Shown here piece by piece: positions 1 to 11,635 of a stretch of DNA of 64,000 nt. Under the pieces are notes generated by a model. It saw only the letters and a list, made by a program, of their open reading frames with translations, had not been told where the DNA came from and searched no databases. A program made the position numbers and the translations under genes. This stretch comes from Axinella damicornis. Lineage: Eukaryota > Porifera > Demospongiae > Axinellida > Axinellidae. The stretch covers positions 4,278,955 through 4,342,954 of the forward strand of contig OZ007518.1 of NCBI GenBank assembly GCA_963931865.1, given 5' to 3'. How positions within the stretch are numbered: position 1 is the stretch's first letter; every line of letters begins with the position of its first letter.

Positions 1-687
1 CCACACACTGCAAACTAACCATGATGATGAGACTTGCACATAATGCAGTACGTTTCTGGTTAACGATCCTAACAATGGATAATTAGCTAACAGATGGATG
101 CATAACAAACCAGGGAAGTACCAATCACATGCACACTATACACTTTCGCTAGTAGACAAGTGTCTGCCTTGCTTTTATGGAAAGGTTTGAAGTGTGACAG
201 GATTATTAGGAGTGACTCTTTGGAATGGTAGCTAGATGGTAGACATTATTACTCATTCTGTTCATGGTTCTTACCAGTTAGGTATGCATCATCTTTAACG
301 TATTTTTCCAGTGGGCAGAAAGTCGGTGACTGTTCACGATAACAGTATTAGCTAGTGCAAGCTTAGCTAAGTCACCTGTGCTCACTAAAATTGCTAAAAT
401 TAGTGCCCACAATTAATAGTACCTTAACCTTAAGGTCTTTGTCTGTGTCCTCCTACTTATGCATAGAATGTAATTAATACAGAGGAGTATGTTAGGCGAT
501 GTTCTGTGTATACATAGCTATAGCATAAACTCAGTTTGAGTAAAATGCTGTTGGATGTAGTCTCCAAACCAGGTGCTCGGAAGGGAGAGAGGAAGTCCCT
601 TCCCCCTTTGGACAGCCTGGGAATGCAAAGGTAGCGAGGAGGGCTAGGGGGCCCCTGCTTACTATCTATATATCACTGGAAAATACT
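1..687. repeat. Non-coding; truncated copy of neighbouring repeat
   Basis: No gene is visible. Bases about 1-245 are a near copy of 742-985: both hold the same run from 'ctgcaaactaaccatgatg' to 'aggagtgactctttggaatg'. The window therefore opens inside an older copy of the repeat that follows. Confidence 0.6.
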
Positions 688-1090
688 CAGTTAAAAATAA
701 GCCATAGAGTGGTTACTCTATAGTTTCAGTGAACTCCCACGTACTGCAAACTAACCATGATGGTGAGACTTGCACATAATGCAGTACGTTTCTGGTTAAT
801 GATCCAAACGATGGATAATTAGCTAACAGATGGATGCATAACAAACCGGGGAAGTACCAATCACATGCACACTACATACTTTCGCTATAGTAGGCGAGTG
901 TCTGCCTTGCATTTACGGAAAGGTTTGTTCTTTAAGAAGCGTGACAGAATTATTAGGAGTGACTCTTTGGAATGGTAGATGGCATGTTTACCCATTCTAA
1001 TTATAAGGTATGCAGCATCTGCAAGTGTTACCTGCAGTGCATGGGAGTTCACGGAAACCAGAGTAACCACTCTATGGGTTATTTTAACTG
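688..1090. mobile_element. Foldback MITE, about 400 bp
   Basis: The ends are inverted repeats. The left end reads cagttaaaaataagccatag and the right end is its complement, ctatgggttattttaactg. Both arms continue through agagtggttactct and gaactccca. There is no coding capacity. The interior is shared with bases 1-245. No clear target duplication was found. Confidence 0.6.
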
Positions 1091-1118
1091 AAGAACTTTA
1101 TCCAGCGTAATAATATGC

Positions 1119-1503
1119 TAGCCTCATTTCCAGGCCGTTCCCACGCCAGTATTTCATCGCTTCAAGTATGAAATACGGCGGGGGAAGGCCCGGGAGATCT
1201 GGTCACGTGCGATGACATCAGGTAGACAGATAGTAGACACACGGGGGGCAGGTGCCCAACCGTTATAATACCTGTTTCGTGTTGATCCGTCCCCGGCATT
1301 GTGAACAACGAATGGTATTGATGGTCTGCCTTGCAAACGCTCTGATATCCTGCAGCCATTGGACGGACAGTACAACACAGGACGTCGAGATTCTTTGTTG
1401 GGCACTGCCCTCCGTGAGTCTGCCTTCCCAGGCCTTCCCCCGCCATATTTCATACTGGAAGCGATGAAATACTGGAGGTGGGAACGGCTTGGGAACGAGG
1501 CTA
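1119..1503. mobile_element. TAGCCTCG-type foldback MITE (MULE-like)
   Basis: A copy of the commonest small element in this window. It begins tagcctcatttccaggcc and ends with the inverted form ggcttgggaacgaggcta. Long subterminal arms share gtatttcatcgcttc / gaagcgatgaaatac. Its target duplication has decayed. Small ORFs inside are not genes. Confidence 0.65.
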
Positions 1504-2063
1504 AGTACTATGCTGCGGAGAATATTTTTATTTGAAACGAACAAGTACACCTCCAATAAAACTACAGTAATTTCGTGATGTAAATTTTATCACACTGGTG
1601 AACTGAAGAACATCTGTTTTCTCCTTATGTATAATAAAAATCATGTAGGTTACACATGCAAGCGTGCTTCGCACACAATCTTTTTCTAGTCCCCCACCCT
1701 TTCAAACTTGTCTACACCCCTGGAATAAGCAGCTGTTACAGGCCTAGTCTCTTAGTTATATGCATGCTCAAGTATGGTGCAACCACCATGAATGTACCTT
1801 ATTGTCCTGTATTATTTTATGGTTTCTTTGACAGCCTTCAATATTAGCCTCTTGGCTAGGTGGAATCATCCATACACCAACACTCTCTGCATATGTAAAA
1901 CTTGTATAGAAAAATAGAAAAGGGGGGGGGGGGGGAATGAGTACAAGCAACAGTTAATGTGCATTTGTATGTTGAACTCAGCTATAGCTACCATGCATGT
2001 GTACATGTACACAGAGAGAATCTAATCTTGTTACAGAGTATTTACATCTGATCATGTCTGTAG

Positions 2064-5000
2064 GATCGCTCAGTCCCGAAACGTGGCACAGCAAGGAAGA
2101 GAGTAAGTCATTTAGAACTCAATTGTGTAGTGATGCTGGATTCATTTGTGCACAAGGAATGGGATAATGTCAACTGTCTCCACAGTGTCCCACTTCCAAC
2201 AAGGTCACCAGAAAGAAGAGGAAGTGTTAACTTCTGAGTAAACTTTTCTTGTCTTTCACTCTTCCACGTGCATACTCTTCTTTCACTCCCTTTCAAGCCA
2301 CTGTAGCTACCATTGTTGTCCGTAGAAATTTTCTCCTTGAAACGTATACGACAGAACCTAGTCTAGTCTAACCTTCATGAGATATTGCAGTGGGAGATGT
2401 TGCCATGGTAACAAATATGCCATACCCATTTCAGATTTGCAGAAAAGACAGACTTTAATGGCATCAGTATTGACTGAAACTGTTTAGCTGCATTTTAATC
2501 AGCAATTATAATTATATGAAAGTGGCTGCGTGAATCTTGAAACCCCGGGCTGAGTCTCACTTCCATGAGCAGCACTTGAAGTACACTGGCTAGGTTTGGC
2601 AGTAAGTTGTAGAACTGTCGCTGCATGACATCCTGAGAATAAGTTTTGCTGCAGACCCCCTGCCTGCGAGCTCCATGTGTTCAATGGCGTACATTGTTTC
2701 AAGCTCTCACTGTCGGACCAACTAAAAATCTCTTCCTAAGGGCCAATGGTAGAGCAGACCCGTGGACCCCCTTGGGGCCCTGCTAACCTCCCCAGCCTAG
2801 ATACACCACAGGCTCAATCTACTCAAGACAATGTCTGAGTTGGCCTAGCTACCCCTCAAGATAGAGATGCACAATCATGCACTTGAGAGATGAGTGTTTG
2901 TGAAGTAACTCCTAGTCCATTTTTCCTTTTACTTTCAATGAACACTGTCAGGTCACAACCCCTACAGTGGAAGTGCTGAAAGAGTGCATACCCACACACG
3001 TACATGACTTAGAAGTTGACAACGTAAGTGAGCAGGTACGTACACATGCAGCTTGTTTGTATCAAGCATGTAATATGATGGCAATGTAGCTATATAGCAT
3101 GCCCGTGTTTCAGTTTGATTGCAAACTATAATGTTAGCTATATATGTAGCTACATGTTCAAAGACTCCTTGAACATTGGTCTGGTGGCTGCTGGGTCTGC
3201 TCTGACACCCATGTTTGCGTGTGTGCTCAGGCATGGTTATTCTGTATTATTTTTAGCCCAAAATCATTACACATAAGTACTTGCACTTTGACCTGGAGCA
3301 CATTCTGTTGTTTGTACAACACAGCTGTGATCTTTCTTCTCCAGGGACAAGAAGCATCTGCTGTGACCTTTCAGCTGACAGTGCGGATATTAGTAGCCAA
3401 TCAATCCCTCGGCACTGCCCAACAGATTCAGACAGAATTGTTCCAGGTATATCTTATACAAGAGCTTGAGACTGGGGGTCTATACAGAAATGGCTTTTAA
3501 AGTGCTTAGTCTACTGCTCTTATGTAATAACTGTGCTCATAACCTCAACCATATTACCATGGCAACATCTCCTCCCGTATAGTGCCGCCCTTAATGAAGC
3601 ATCACATTTTCTTTGTCAAGCAAGTGAGGGAATGGATATCATATTTAGGGAACTCAGGTACCACTGATTAGAATGTGGCACACAGTGCAGTGGCAGTGCA
3701 GAATAGCCTCATTCCCAGGCCCGAGACTGGGAACGAGCTGGTATTAGTTCATTATGTAGACATGTAAATGAACAATGAAGGCTATAGCAAATGCTGTTTT
3801 TCTTTATGAGAGTGGCTGCACTTCACGCACAAGTATTGATTGACTTGCTTATGTTTCAGATGGTTGAATTCCAATTGGCCAACTTCCGGGTGCAAACAAC
3901 AGACCCTTTCATAAACCTTGGGGCAATACCCGGCTAGCCTCGTTCCCAGGCCGTTTTGGGAAGGAGAAATGGCCTGGGAACGGGGCAACACCCCAGCAGG
4001 CTACAGTAGTTCTAGCATTCCCAAAGTGCAGATATTCCATTGCTATCTACACAGTGCCACCCAATCTGTCCTTTTAAGTACCGTATAGTGGGAATTTTTG
4101 TACAGTGCAAACTTTCGTATATTTCGTATGAAGCCTCAAGATACGAAAATAAAAACTGCGAAAATGTTAAGGGTCAAATTTTAACGTCAAATTTTGAATG
4201 GGCAATCAAACATGTGGAGTGGTAAGCAAGCGATGGCATTTTAACGCCTTTGAACAGCCTTCCAGACTGCAGTTAATTACTGTGGGAAGTGTGACAGATG
4301 AAAGTAAGCCAAGTTCACTGAGCAGCAACAATCGGCGAGTTGGTATGCCGCCAACCAGGCGGCTATTCGTCATTTTTCTAATTTCCTCGCCAGCAACAGA
4401 GTCCCAGAAGTCAGAAGAACACCACTGACTCCTTATATACGTGTAATGCTTGGGGGTGTTGCAATTGAATGCCCAGGTGAATACGAAAATTTAGAATGTG
4501 AAAATTTATTTCTGAAGGCATTTCTACAAACATTTGCACCTACGAAAATTTCCCGCAATATGGTATATTATAATCTCCTCTGATATGTTGCTGCAGGCAG
4601 TCCGCAAAGCTGATCCTCTGACACCATGGGCTGTTGCAGTGGTTTTGCCTGCTGCACAATTCTCATCACAATCACCTAGTGGATCCTCACCATCCTCTGA
4701 GGCAGTGCCTGCGGCTATATTCCAAATTGTTAGCAACCAAACAAGCGAGATTTCCTGTGCAGTAGTGCGTGCAGCACGTAGTCGCTTGTGTCAGTTGCTT
4801 CTGAGGTTAGTGAATAATGTTCCAATGCATTATACATGTCATTTGTGCTAAAGCAGTACATGTACTCAGTATGTACATAGCTAACAAGCAGTACATGTAC
4901 TCAGGTGTATACAAGACCTAATTAGTATGTACATAACACATAGCTAAAAAATGATTGTATTGATCCGCTATAACACATAGCTAAAAAGCAGTACATGTAC

Positions 5001-5163
5001 TCAGGTGTATACAAGACTTAGTAGCTATGTACATAACACATGGCTAAAAAGCGGTACATGCACTCAGGTGTATACACTAATCAGCTGGCATCTAGCTAGC
5101 TAGCTAAGTTCCTGTCTTCTGCGCCGTAGCTATATTGAAACTGCTGAAAATGAGTCCACCAAT
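2064..5163 (+). CDS. Unrecognised multi-exon gene, internal exons
   Basis: Six candidate exons have consensus splice sites. They are 2064-2102, 2952-3023 (72 nt), 3345-3446 (102 nt), a doubtful one starting at 3860, 4597-4805, and 5130-5163. The first three join in phase 0. 4597-4805 ends in phase 2 and joins 5130 without a stop. The peptides include PTVEVLKECIPTHVHDLEV, LTVRILVANQSLG and PWAVAVVLPAAQF. I do not recognise the family and found no transmembrane or signal segment. Neither gene end was located. A second, damaged copy at 21.5-24.5 kb conserves the same exons, which supports them as coding. Exon extent is moderately sure; function is unknown. Confidence 0.45.
3933..3986. mobile_element. 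Short TAGCCTCG foldback element
   Basis: A pair of inverted ends, tagcctcgttcccaggcc and ggcctgggaacggggc, encloses about 20 bases. A similar mini-copy lies at about 3708-3737. Both fall inside the duplicated gene segment. Confidence 0.55.
4850..5085. repeat. Imperfect tandem repeat
   Basis: Four diverged copies of a unit built around cagtacatgtactcaggtgt followed by tacataacacatagctaaaa. They sit in the intron between exons 4597-4805 and 5130-5163. Confidence 0.6.
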
Positions 5164-6792
5164 GTATGTCATCACCAAGTATGAGTCCACCTTGCGGCTT
5201 AATGATGTAGCTGCAGTACCAAGCCTCCTTTGCTCAGCAGTTCAAAAGTTACACATGTGGTCAAGAAAGCAAAGCTGCTTGGGAAGGAGGCTAATGACTA
5301 GCCTCATTCCCTTGCCGTCTTCTGCTCTGCTTTCTCATACAGATGATCTAGCTACTCACATGCACAGTTCAAAGGCCACGTATGTGATCAGGAAAGCAAA
5401 GCAGGAGAATGAGCTAATGCCACTCCTGTAGTAACTAACCAGCTAGTGATCGCTGGAATCAAGACAAGTAGCTAATCTGTGGTAGCTAGCTACCTAATGC
5501 GCTGTTACAACTGAACCGGTTCTGTATGCCATATGAACCACTTATACTTTGATAGGATTCAACACTGTATAGTAGCTATACAATCTGTGTATGTACCACA
5601 CAGTACACACATGGTGCTTGATGAGTAGCTAGATAGCTAACTCTGCATGTTTCCTGAACAAATCTTCACCCTTACATCCACCCCACACCATGCTACAGTG
5701 CAGGGATTCCGAAAGTGAGGATACTAATGGCGTTTTGCAACAATTCCTTCTTGGCATGACATTGTACATTGTACTGTGTTGTAAGTCTATTGCCAGTACG
5801 TGTAGCTATATGTAGTAACTATAGGAGCTGTTAGTCATTAGCTAGAGGTTTGTGATTGGCTTTTATGCATGTGCATGTGTTGTAAGTCTATTGCCTCCTG
5901 ATTGCTGTGTTTAATAACTATAGCAGAGCTTTAAACTAACAGCTCTGTTAGTTGTTAGTCACTAGCTAGAGGTTTGGTTTGGTTTTCATGTATTTCCATT
6001 ATTGAATGCTTAGAAATGAACATAAAGTTTCAAAAGAAAATTCAAATCCATATACATATCACGTGCACACGTGATGATGTTGTCGATCACCATGTCCATG
6101 CACAGGAACTGCGTGAAAAATTCCTGCATTAGAGATGTGGCATTCCTGGGTTATCAAATCAAAATGAACTGAACTGAATACTCGGCTACTATAGCTACAC
6201 TCCCATTGCGACTTCACTTACAAGTACACCATTTCTGTGGCCGTATAAGCAGGTCCTTGGCCAGGAATTGAAGTTATATTATGACTAGCATGGATAGCAA
6301 ATGGTTGCGAGATTGTGAGTCATGGCAGAGCTAGATTGAAAGAAATACCAGTCTCGTGTGTTGTGCATGCAAGCAGAAACCAGTGGCATGCAGTGTTACA
6401 GTGCAAAGCGTGAAGTTTAGCCCTTGCTGATGACTGAAAATGATTACTAAAAAAAGTTTTGCACTTTGTGTGATTTTTCGGCTCCTTCCCATCCTCCAGA
6501 CAATTAAGACCCAACGTAACCCCCCTCTGTACTCACATGCACAATGCCAACTGGGACGTTGGAACCTGCGGTGATCGAGGCTTTGTTCTTGCAATGATAC
6601 ATGCACATGTACAAATCACGTAATTGTATGAGTACTACCACCTCTACCGGATAACTAGAATTTTGATGACATGGCTAAGTAAAAACATTTAGCTAGCTAT
6701 ACCTTTACCTGAGCTCATTAATAGTGCCACTCCTATTTATTGTAGCAGCGGCACAATTTATTACTGCACTTGTCGCAGCAAATCTCTGTTAG
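5164..6792. other. Intergenic or intronic, no gene seen
   Basis: AT-rich, with tagctagc runs. A roughly 115-bp stretch (gtaagtctattgcc ... ttagtcattagctagaggtttg) occurs twice between 5760 and 5980. An isolated TAGCCTCATTCCC end lies near 5300. No coding signal was convincing. Confidence 0.5.
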
Positions 6793-7000
6793 TACAGTCA
6801 AACCTCCGATAGTGGACCCTCCGAGATAGGGACGCAATATAATAAACCTCTCTACAAAGGACGCTTTTCAAGGTCCCAAATAATTGGTTTGCCTATATAT
6901 GGTTCTAATACATTTTGAACCTCTGAGAAGAGGACAACCTCTCTACAAAGGACAAACTTGATTGTTCCCAAAGTGTCCTTTGTTCGGAGGTTTGACTGTA
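6793..7000. mobile_element. Tc1/pogo-type MITE with TA ends
   Basis: The ends are 17-bp inverted repeats, tacagtcaaacctccga and tcggaggtttgactgta, bounded by TA. The interior repeats cctctctacaaaggac. Length is about 208 bp, with no ORF. The ACAGTCAAACCTC end resembles MITEs of the Tc1/mariner-pogo group; that assignment is inference. Confidence 0.65.
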
Positions 7001-7658
7001 TATACATCCCTGTAGTGACCTTTGTACTCCACATCAACCTTGGCACAGCTGAACAACCTTTGAGTCTTTGACGGGTCCTTAATTGCAGCATATGGCAATG
7101 CCAGTACGTCTATTGGCACCTCATCGTGCAACAGACTAGTTATTGCATGCATGACTGCATGGACTATAATTATAATTGGTGCCTACCCTTGGCCTGCAGT
7201 CGATCTTCAGGCTTAATGCCAGCATTATATATAGCCCTTGCATTCACTATAGCACTCATATACACTTGAGGTGAAATATAAGCCAGTCTTCTTACTGGAG
7301 TAATACCTGTTCTAGCTAATAGCCCTTGCACTTATGCAATTTCTAGTACTCAAACACCTGAAGTTTGGGTAAGCATAACAATCCAGTCTTCTTACTAGAG
7401 TAGCTAATAGTATTGTTCTTTGTGTCAACAATTATAGTATTGTTCTTTGTGAAAATAATCCCATCCACATGAATGGCAAGACTCACATGTTCGACTTGCA
7501 TGATGCACAGGCTGGTGTACGTAGTTCTGCATATACCATGATTGCATGTAAATACCCACCCATGTAGATTCATAGCACATGACTGTGCTGAAGTGCAGTT
7601 TATACATGCAGTCATACCACCGGACGTGATCTCCACTCCTACAGGGCACAGTCATACC

Positions 7659-7789
7659 TAGCCTTTTTCCCAGGCCTCCATGCCCAGCTTTTGTTGCTTG
7701 CAAGCAACAAAAGCTGGGCATGGAGGCCTGGACAAGACTAACCTGGGCAACTGACAAAAGCTGTGCGTGGAGGCCTGGGATTGAGGCTA
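7659..7789. mobile_element. TAGCCTCG-type foldback MITE
   Basis: Begins tagcctttttcccaggcctc and ends gaggcctgggattgaggcta. An inner perfect hairpin is built of ccatgcccagcttttgttgc and its complement. No intact target duplication was found. Confidence 0.6.
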
Positions 7790-7950
7790 GCTATAAGCCT
7801 TGGAGGATTAATTGCAATTGGCAGCCTACGTAGGCTGCCGGACTAGCTGAAGCCCCCACCATTGCACGTACTGCGTGGGATAGGTAGCTAGAGGAAATTA
7901 TCTATACTGAGCTATAACAGTTGAGTACCTATATTATGATTACATAGTTT

Positions 7951-8008
7951 CAGTAATTAAGGCACTCGTACATGTACATGACATTGTATGAGTGCCTTAA
8001 TTATACTG
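7951..8008. repeat. Hairpin
   Basis: The left arm cagtaattaaggcactcgta pairs with tatgagtgccttaattatactg across a catgtacatg loop. One bulged base is seen. Probably a tiny foldback element. Confidence 0.55.
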
Positions 8009-8101
8009 ATTGTACCTGCCGTGCAACGTACATTAATCCATATGCAAGCCTAGCCTGTACTATGGATGCATGCACACATGCATGCAACCATTTCTAATTA
8101 T

Positions 8102-8176
8102 GTGCCACGCCCATTTCCCATTGAAACCACGCCCATTTCCCATTGAAACCATGCCCATTTCCCATTGAAACCACGC
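8102..8176. repeat. 22-bp tandem repeat, 3.5 copies
   Basis: Unit cacgcccatttcccattgaaac, nearly identical copies, with one cacg to catg change. Confidence 0.8.
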
Positions 8177-8483
8177 CCTCCTTTTAATAATAATTATTCA
8201 CCAAAAGAGATAATAATTATACCTTGAGTTCAATTCATGCTCATTAGAATTCCAATCCACTTAGCATGTGTATCACTAACCATGTGTATCACTAACCAAC
8301 AATCTATGGCCCTTCCATCCATCACCATCACGCTTATGTCCGATCTTTATAACTGCAGAGTTGACCCTCAGTTCACCGGTGTACAACAATTAAGGAATGC
8401 AATATTGTCTGGCGTGCAAGTACTCACCAATACATAATAATTGGTATTGTACTGAAGAAACACTATTATGGTACAACTATAGT

Positions 8484-9790
8484 TCAATTCCTGTGGAAGT
8501 AGACTAGCATACACAAGCTTAAGACCACAACACAGATGAGCAGCATAGCTAGGTAGATGAGACGATCCTCTTCTCCAGATATCAACAAGTGCAATGGTGG
8601 GTGTGGCCAGACCTGGGAAATCTTCAAAAACTATCTGCTGGAATATTCAGCAACACGCACGTTTTCTCACAAGAAAATGGCTTCCTGAAGTAGATAGGGG
8701 TGAAATCTGATGACAGTGTATATGTAGTGACAGTGGCGGAGGGAGGAACAGCATCAATGTTGAAAAGAACCCTGTCGTAAGACTGGTTGTAGTCTAGTGT
8801 TGTTTTAGTATTGCTATCCGAGTATTAGTTTAGTTATAGTTAGTTTTTGGATTCTGTGGACAGATTTAGTTAGTTACAGTTATTGTTGTGCTCCTTCAGA
8901 AGCTTTTAGTTATAGTTTTAGTTAGTTAACTAAAATGGAAAAAGGCTAACTAAAAGGGTTTTAGTTTTAGTTAACTAAAAGAAAACTAGTGAAATTCACT
9001 GTTTTCATTTTAGTTTTAGTTGTTTGAGCCAACCAAACATTATAGTTAGTTATAGTTTAGTTTTGGATTTTCAGTATTGATTTAGTTAGTTATAGTTTTG
9101 ATTAACTAGAAGTCAAAACCCCATACTAAAAGGGCATTTAGTTATTGTTATAGTTAACTAAAACAACACTATTGTAGTCACGCTTGTTTGGTGTGACATT
9201 AAATGACGGGGGCTGCAAACGTATGTAGTAGTAGGATGGCTGTGTGACCGAATATAAATACGACTTATTCTTATATCTTGAAGACTCAAAGCAGTATGCT
9301 CCTGATGGCGGGAAGTGGCAGTTGAAATGCTCTTTGTTGTTGCTATATTCATCGTATCTGTAGTCAGGTAAGATCCACACCTGGCCACTTGCAGCTGGGG
9401 TCATAGTGAAATTGATCCTCGATCGCGGTCGCATATACACATGGTCAACTGGGTTCCAAAAATTCACATAATTGGTCACTACATAGGGCAGGTTACTGCA
9501 ATCTTGGTTCTGATGACATAGAGCTGCCCCTCCGGAGGACAGCCTGAGCCCCCTAGAGCCACTTGAGCGTAGTATGGCATGCAGTCAAACTGCAACTCAG
9601 CTGTAGTGTTGCTGAACACATACTTGGGATGCATGTGTGATCCTTGGGCTGTTCCGTTCTTGTATACATACGTAGTCGCAATGTATTAGTGATCCTTGGG
9701 CGACTAGGATGAGCAGAAGGGATAGCAGAGCAGCAACAAGGATTACTATGCAGCAGCACCACCACTTGGTGCACCAAATCTGCTTCTGAC
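8484..9790 (-). pseudogene. Decayed two-transmembrane ectodomain gene, MITE-interrupted
   Basis: On the minus strand an acceptor (tag at 9791-9793) opens a phase-1 exon beginning GQKQIWC. A hydrophobic helix follows (CCCIVILVAALLSLLLILVA), then an N-glycosylation-rich ectodomain (for example ELQFDCMPYYAQVA, VTNYVNFWNPVDH, FNVTPNKRDY). A second hydrophobic segment near 8490-8560 (LIYLAMLLICVVVLSLCMLV) leads to a stop at 8484-8486. The start, phase and order match the last exon of the tandem-DED membrane gene (40364-41310, GSKLIWC), so this is a paralogue. Its frame is broken at least three times: about 9620, about 9500 and about 8600. A 377-bp MITE is inserted in the reading frame. No upstream death-fold exon was recognised. 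Most likely a pseudogene. Confidence 0.65.
8795..9171. mobile_element. hAT-like MITE with 8-bp target duplication
   Basis: The inverted ends are tagtgttgttttagt and actaaaacaacacta. An exact 8-bp target duplication ttgtagtc lies at 8787-8794 and 9172-9179. The interior is TTAGTT-rich low complexity. Removing the element and one duplication restores an open frame across the junction in the host gene, which proves insertion into coding sequence. A decayed relative lies near 29311-29520. Confidence 0.85.
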
Positions 9791-9793
9791 CTA

Positions 9794-11635
9794 TAACAGA
9801 TAAAGACCAGGAAAACGTTGGTAAGCTAGGTCATAGAAAGTATTCAAGGCTTTCTTTTCTGGCAATGAAGGCTGTACGGGTTATTGGCCAAGAGCCGGGA
9901 CTATTTAAAGCTCATTTCAAGTGGGTGTGGTTAGAGTCACAAATCTGCACAGCTGCAGTATGGCACTTGTGTGATGTAATGTTAGGAACTCAGGATCCAC
10001 ATGAAGGGGGAGAATGTGGTAGCCTCGTTCAATAAAGTAAATCGTCCTTAAAAACTCCAATTCACAGTGTTGCAGACCTCGAAAGTGCTACCAACGCCCA
10101 TATTCGGAATCAGCGACTCCGAAAGTACTTGAAACAGTCCTTATGAACCCGTAAGGCAACAGTGACACCCAGCAAGAACGATAGCTACAGCTAAAAAATC
10201 TGGAATGTAATTATTACAGTGTTCAAAACGACCACAGATAGCTGAGGGAGAGATCAAGACAATGCCAAAATAATGTCTAGTACCTACATGTAAGCAACTG
10301 AAAGTGTATGCACATTATTACGGTCCTCGTCACAAGACAGACAACTTGTCCCTTGATCGAGTATAATGCTTGGTTTTTCAGTGATGCTGCACTTTAGTGT
10401 CTGGTGCACCTGTGACCATGTATGTGGGGGGAATAGCAACGTATACACCTGCATGTGGAGGGAATAGAGACGTATGCATGCATGTGGAGGGAATAGCAAC
10501 ATACAGTAATGAGAACTGCCAAACATGCAGAAAGCCAGTCTGTTTGATAGTAGTATTACCGTCTGTAGGAAGAAATATACGGTTAAATTTGTCCGACGGC
10601 AAAACTTGAACGATGATATGTAGGCAGCATGACCCAAGTGGAGAGAGTCTGGTGACTTTCATGATAGGCAGGATTCCTCAGGTTCGTCACAGATTGATGA
10701 CTAGCTAACCAATTTATGCATGCATCATGGTAATTAAGGTGTTACATTCGCCAATTTTTTTCCAAGATTTTTTTTGTACAGCAAGCAACTATTTGATGAG
10801 ATATATGCAGAAAATATTTTTTCAGATTTTACAAAATTCAATAAGGCAGCGAATTCGAGCTCGTAAGATACTGATGAATTATTCATATATGACGTCACAT
10901 ACGTAACCCGACGAATATTCGAATGTGTATACGGATAGCGGTGGTCTCGTGACCAAAACCTGACGTAGCGTTTACAAAAGAGTAGCGGATTGGAATACGG
11001 AGAGTGGGTGGGGCATTATAGGTCTCGTGACAAAACATGATGCAATACAATACCGGGATGAGATACTGTCGGACCTGGTTTCGAACCAGAGCGATATGAG
11101 CAGCGCTGGTTCGAAACCAGTTCCGCTTGTACCTGATTCCAATACACAATAGTTTGAATAAGGGTTCTAAATGGAGCCCGCATTATTATTGTTAGCTAGC
11201 TGCTTTCACCAGTCAGACAGTCTGAGACAGAGGAAAAAGGTGAGATTTCGGTTTGACATCCATAAAGAATCTCTAATCACCCTTGTGGCGAAGGTTAGAG
11301 GCCTAAGGACTACAATGCCAATTCTGTGTATAGAATCAAACATAATATTATGGAGAAGTTTCAGCCTAAAACGGATATTCACTGCTCGGAGGTGAGAATT
11401 ACTACAAGCCTTCAAGTTTCATGGTGAGAATTAAATTCGCGCGCGCCGGGTCACACATGTATGCGGCCACTCGCGGGAGATCAAAAGCTTTTGAAATCCG
11501 TAATTACTTCCGTCTTGTCATTATAAGCTGTCCTGAGAATGGCTAGCTCGAGACAAGCCGCCTTCGGATCTGTTCTTCATGATTTCAGTGAAAAGGAAGA
11601 AGCAATGTACTACGAGAATAGACACTAGCTACATG
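9794..11635. other. No gene recognised
   Basis: Contains short repeats (atgtggagggaatag at 10450-10500) and a palindromic ctggtttcgaaccag / ctggttcgaaaccag pair at 11065-11118. No supported exon. It could hold the missing 5' exons of the pseudogene at 8484-9790, but none was identified. Confidence 0.4.

Noticed and set aside
9553..9777. Independent small gene in a different frame
   Set aside because: It is an alternative frame of the decayed two-transmembrane pseudogene; the hydrophobic segment belongs to that model.
11064..11118. tRNA-like B box (ggttcgaaacc) and possible tRNA gene
   Set aside because: The motif is part of a palindrome (ctggtttcgaaccag / ctggttcgaaaccag). No A box, acceptor stem or anticodon arm could be folded.
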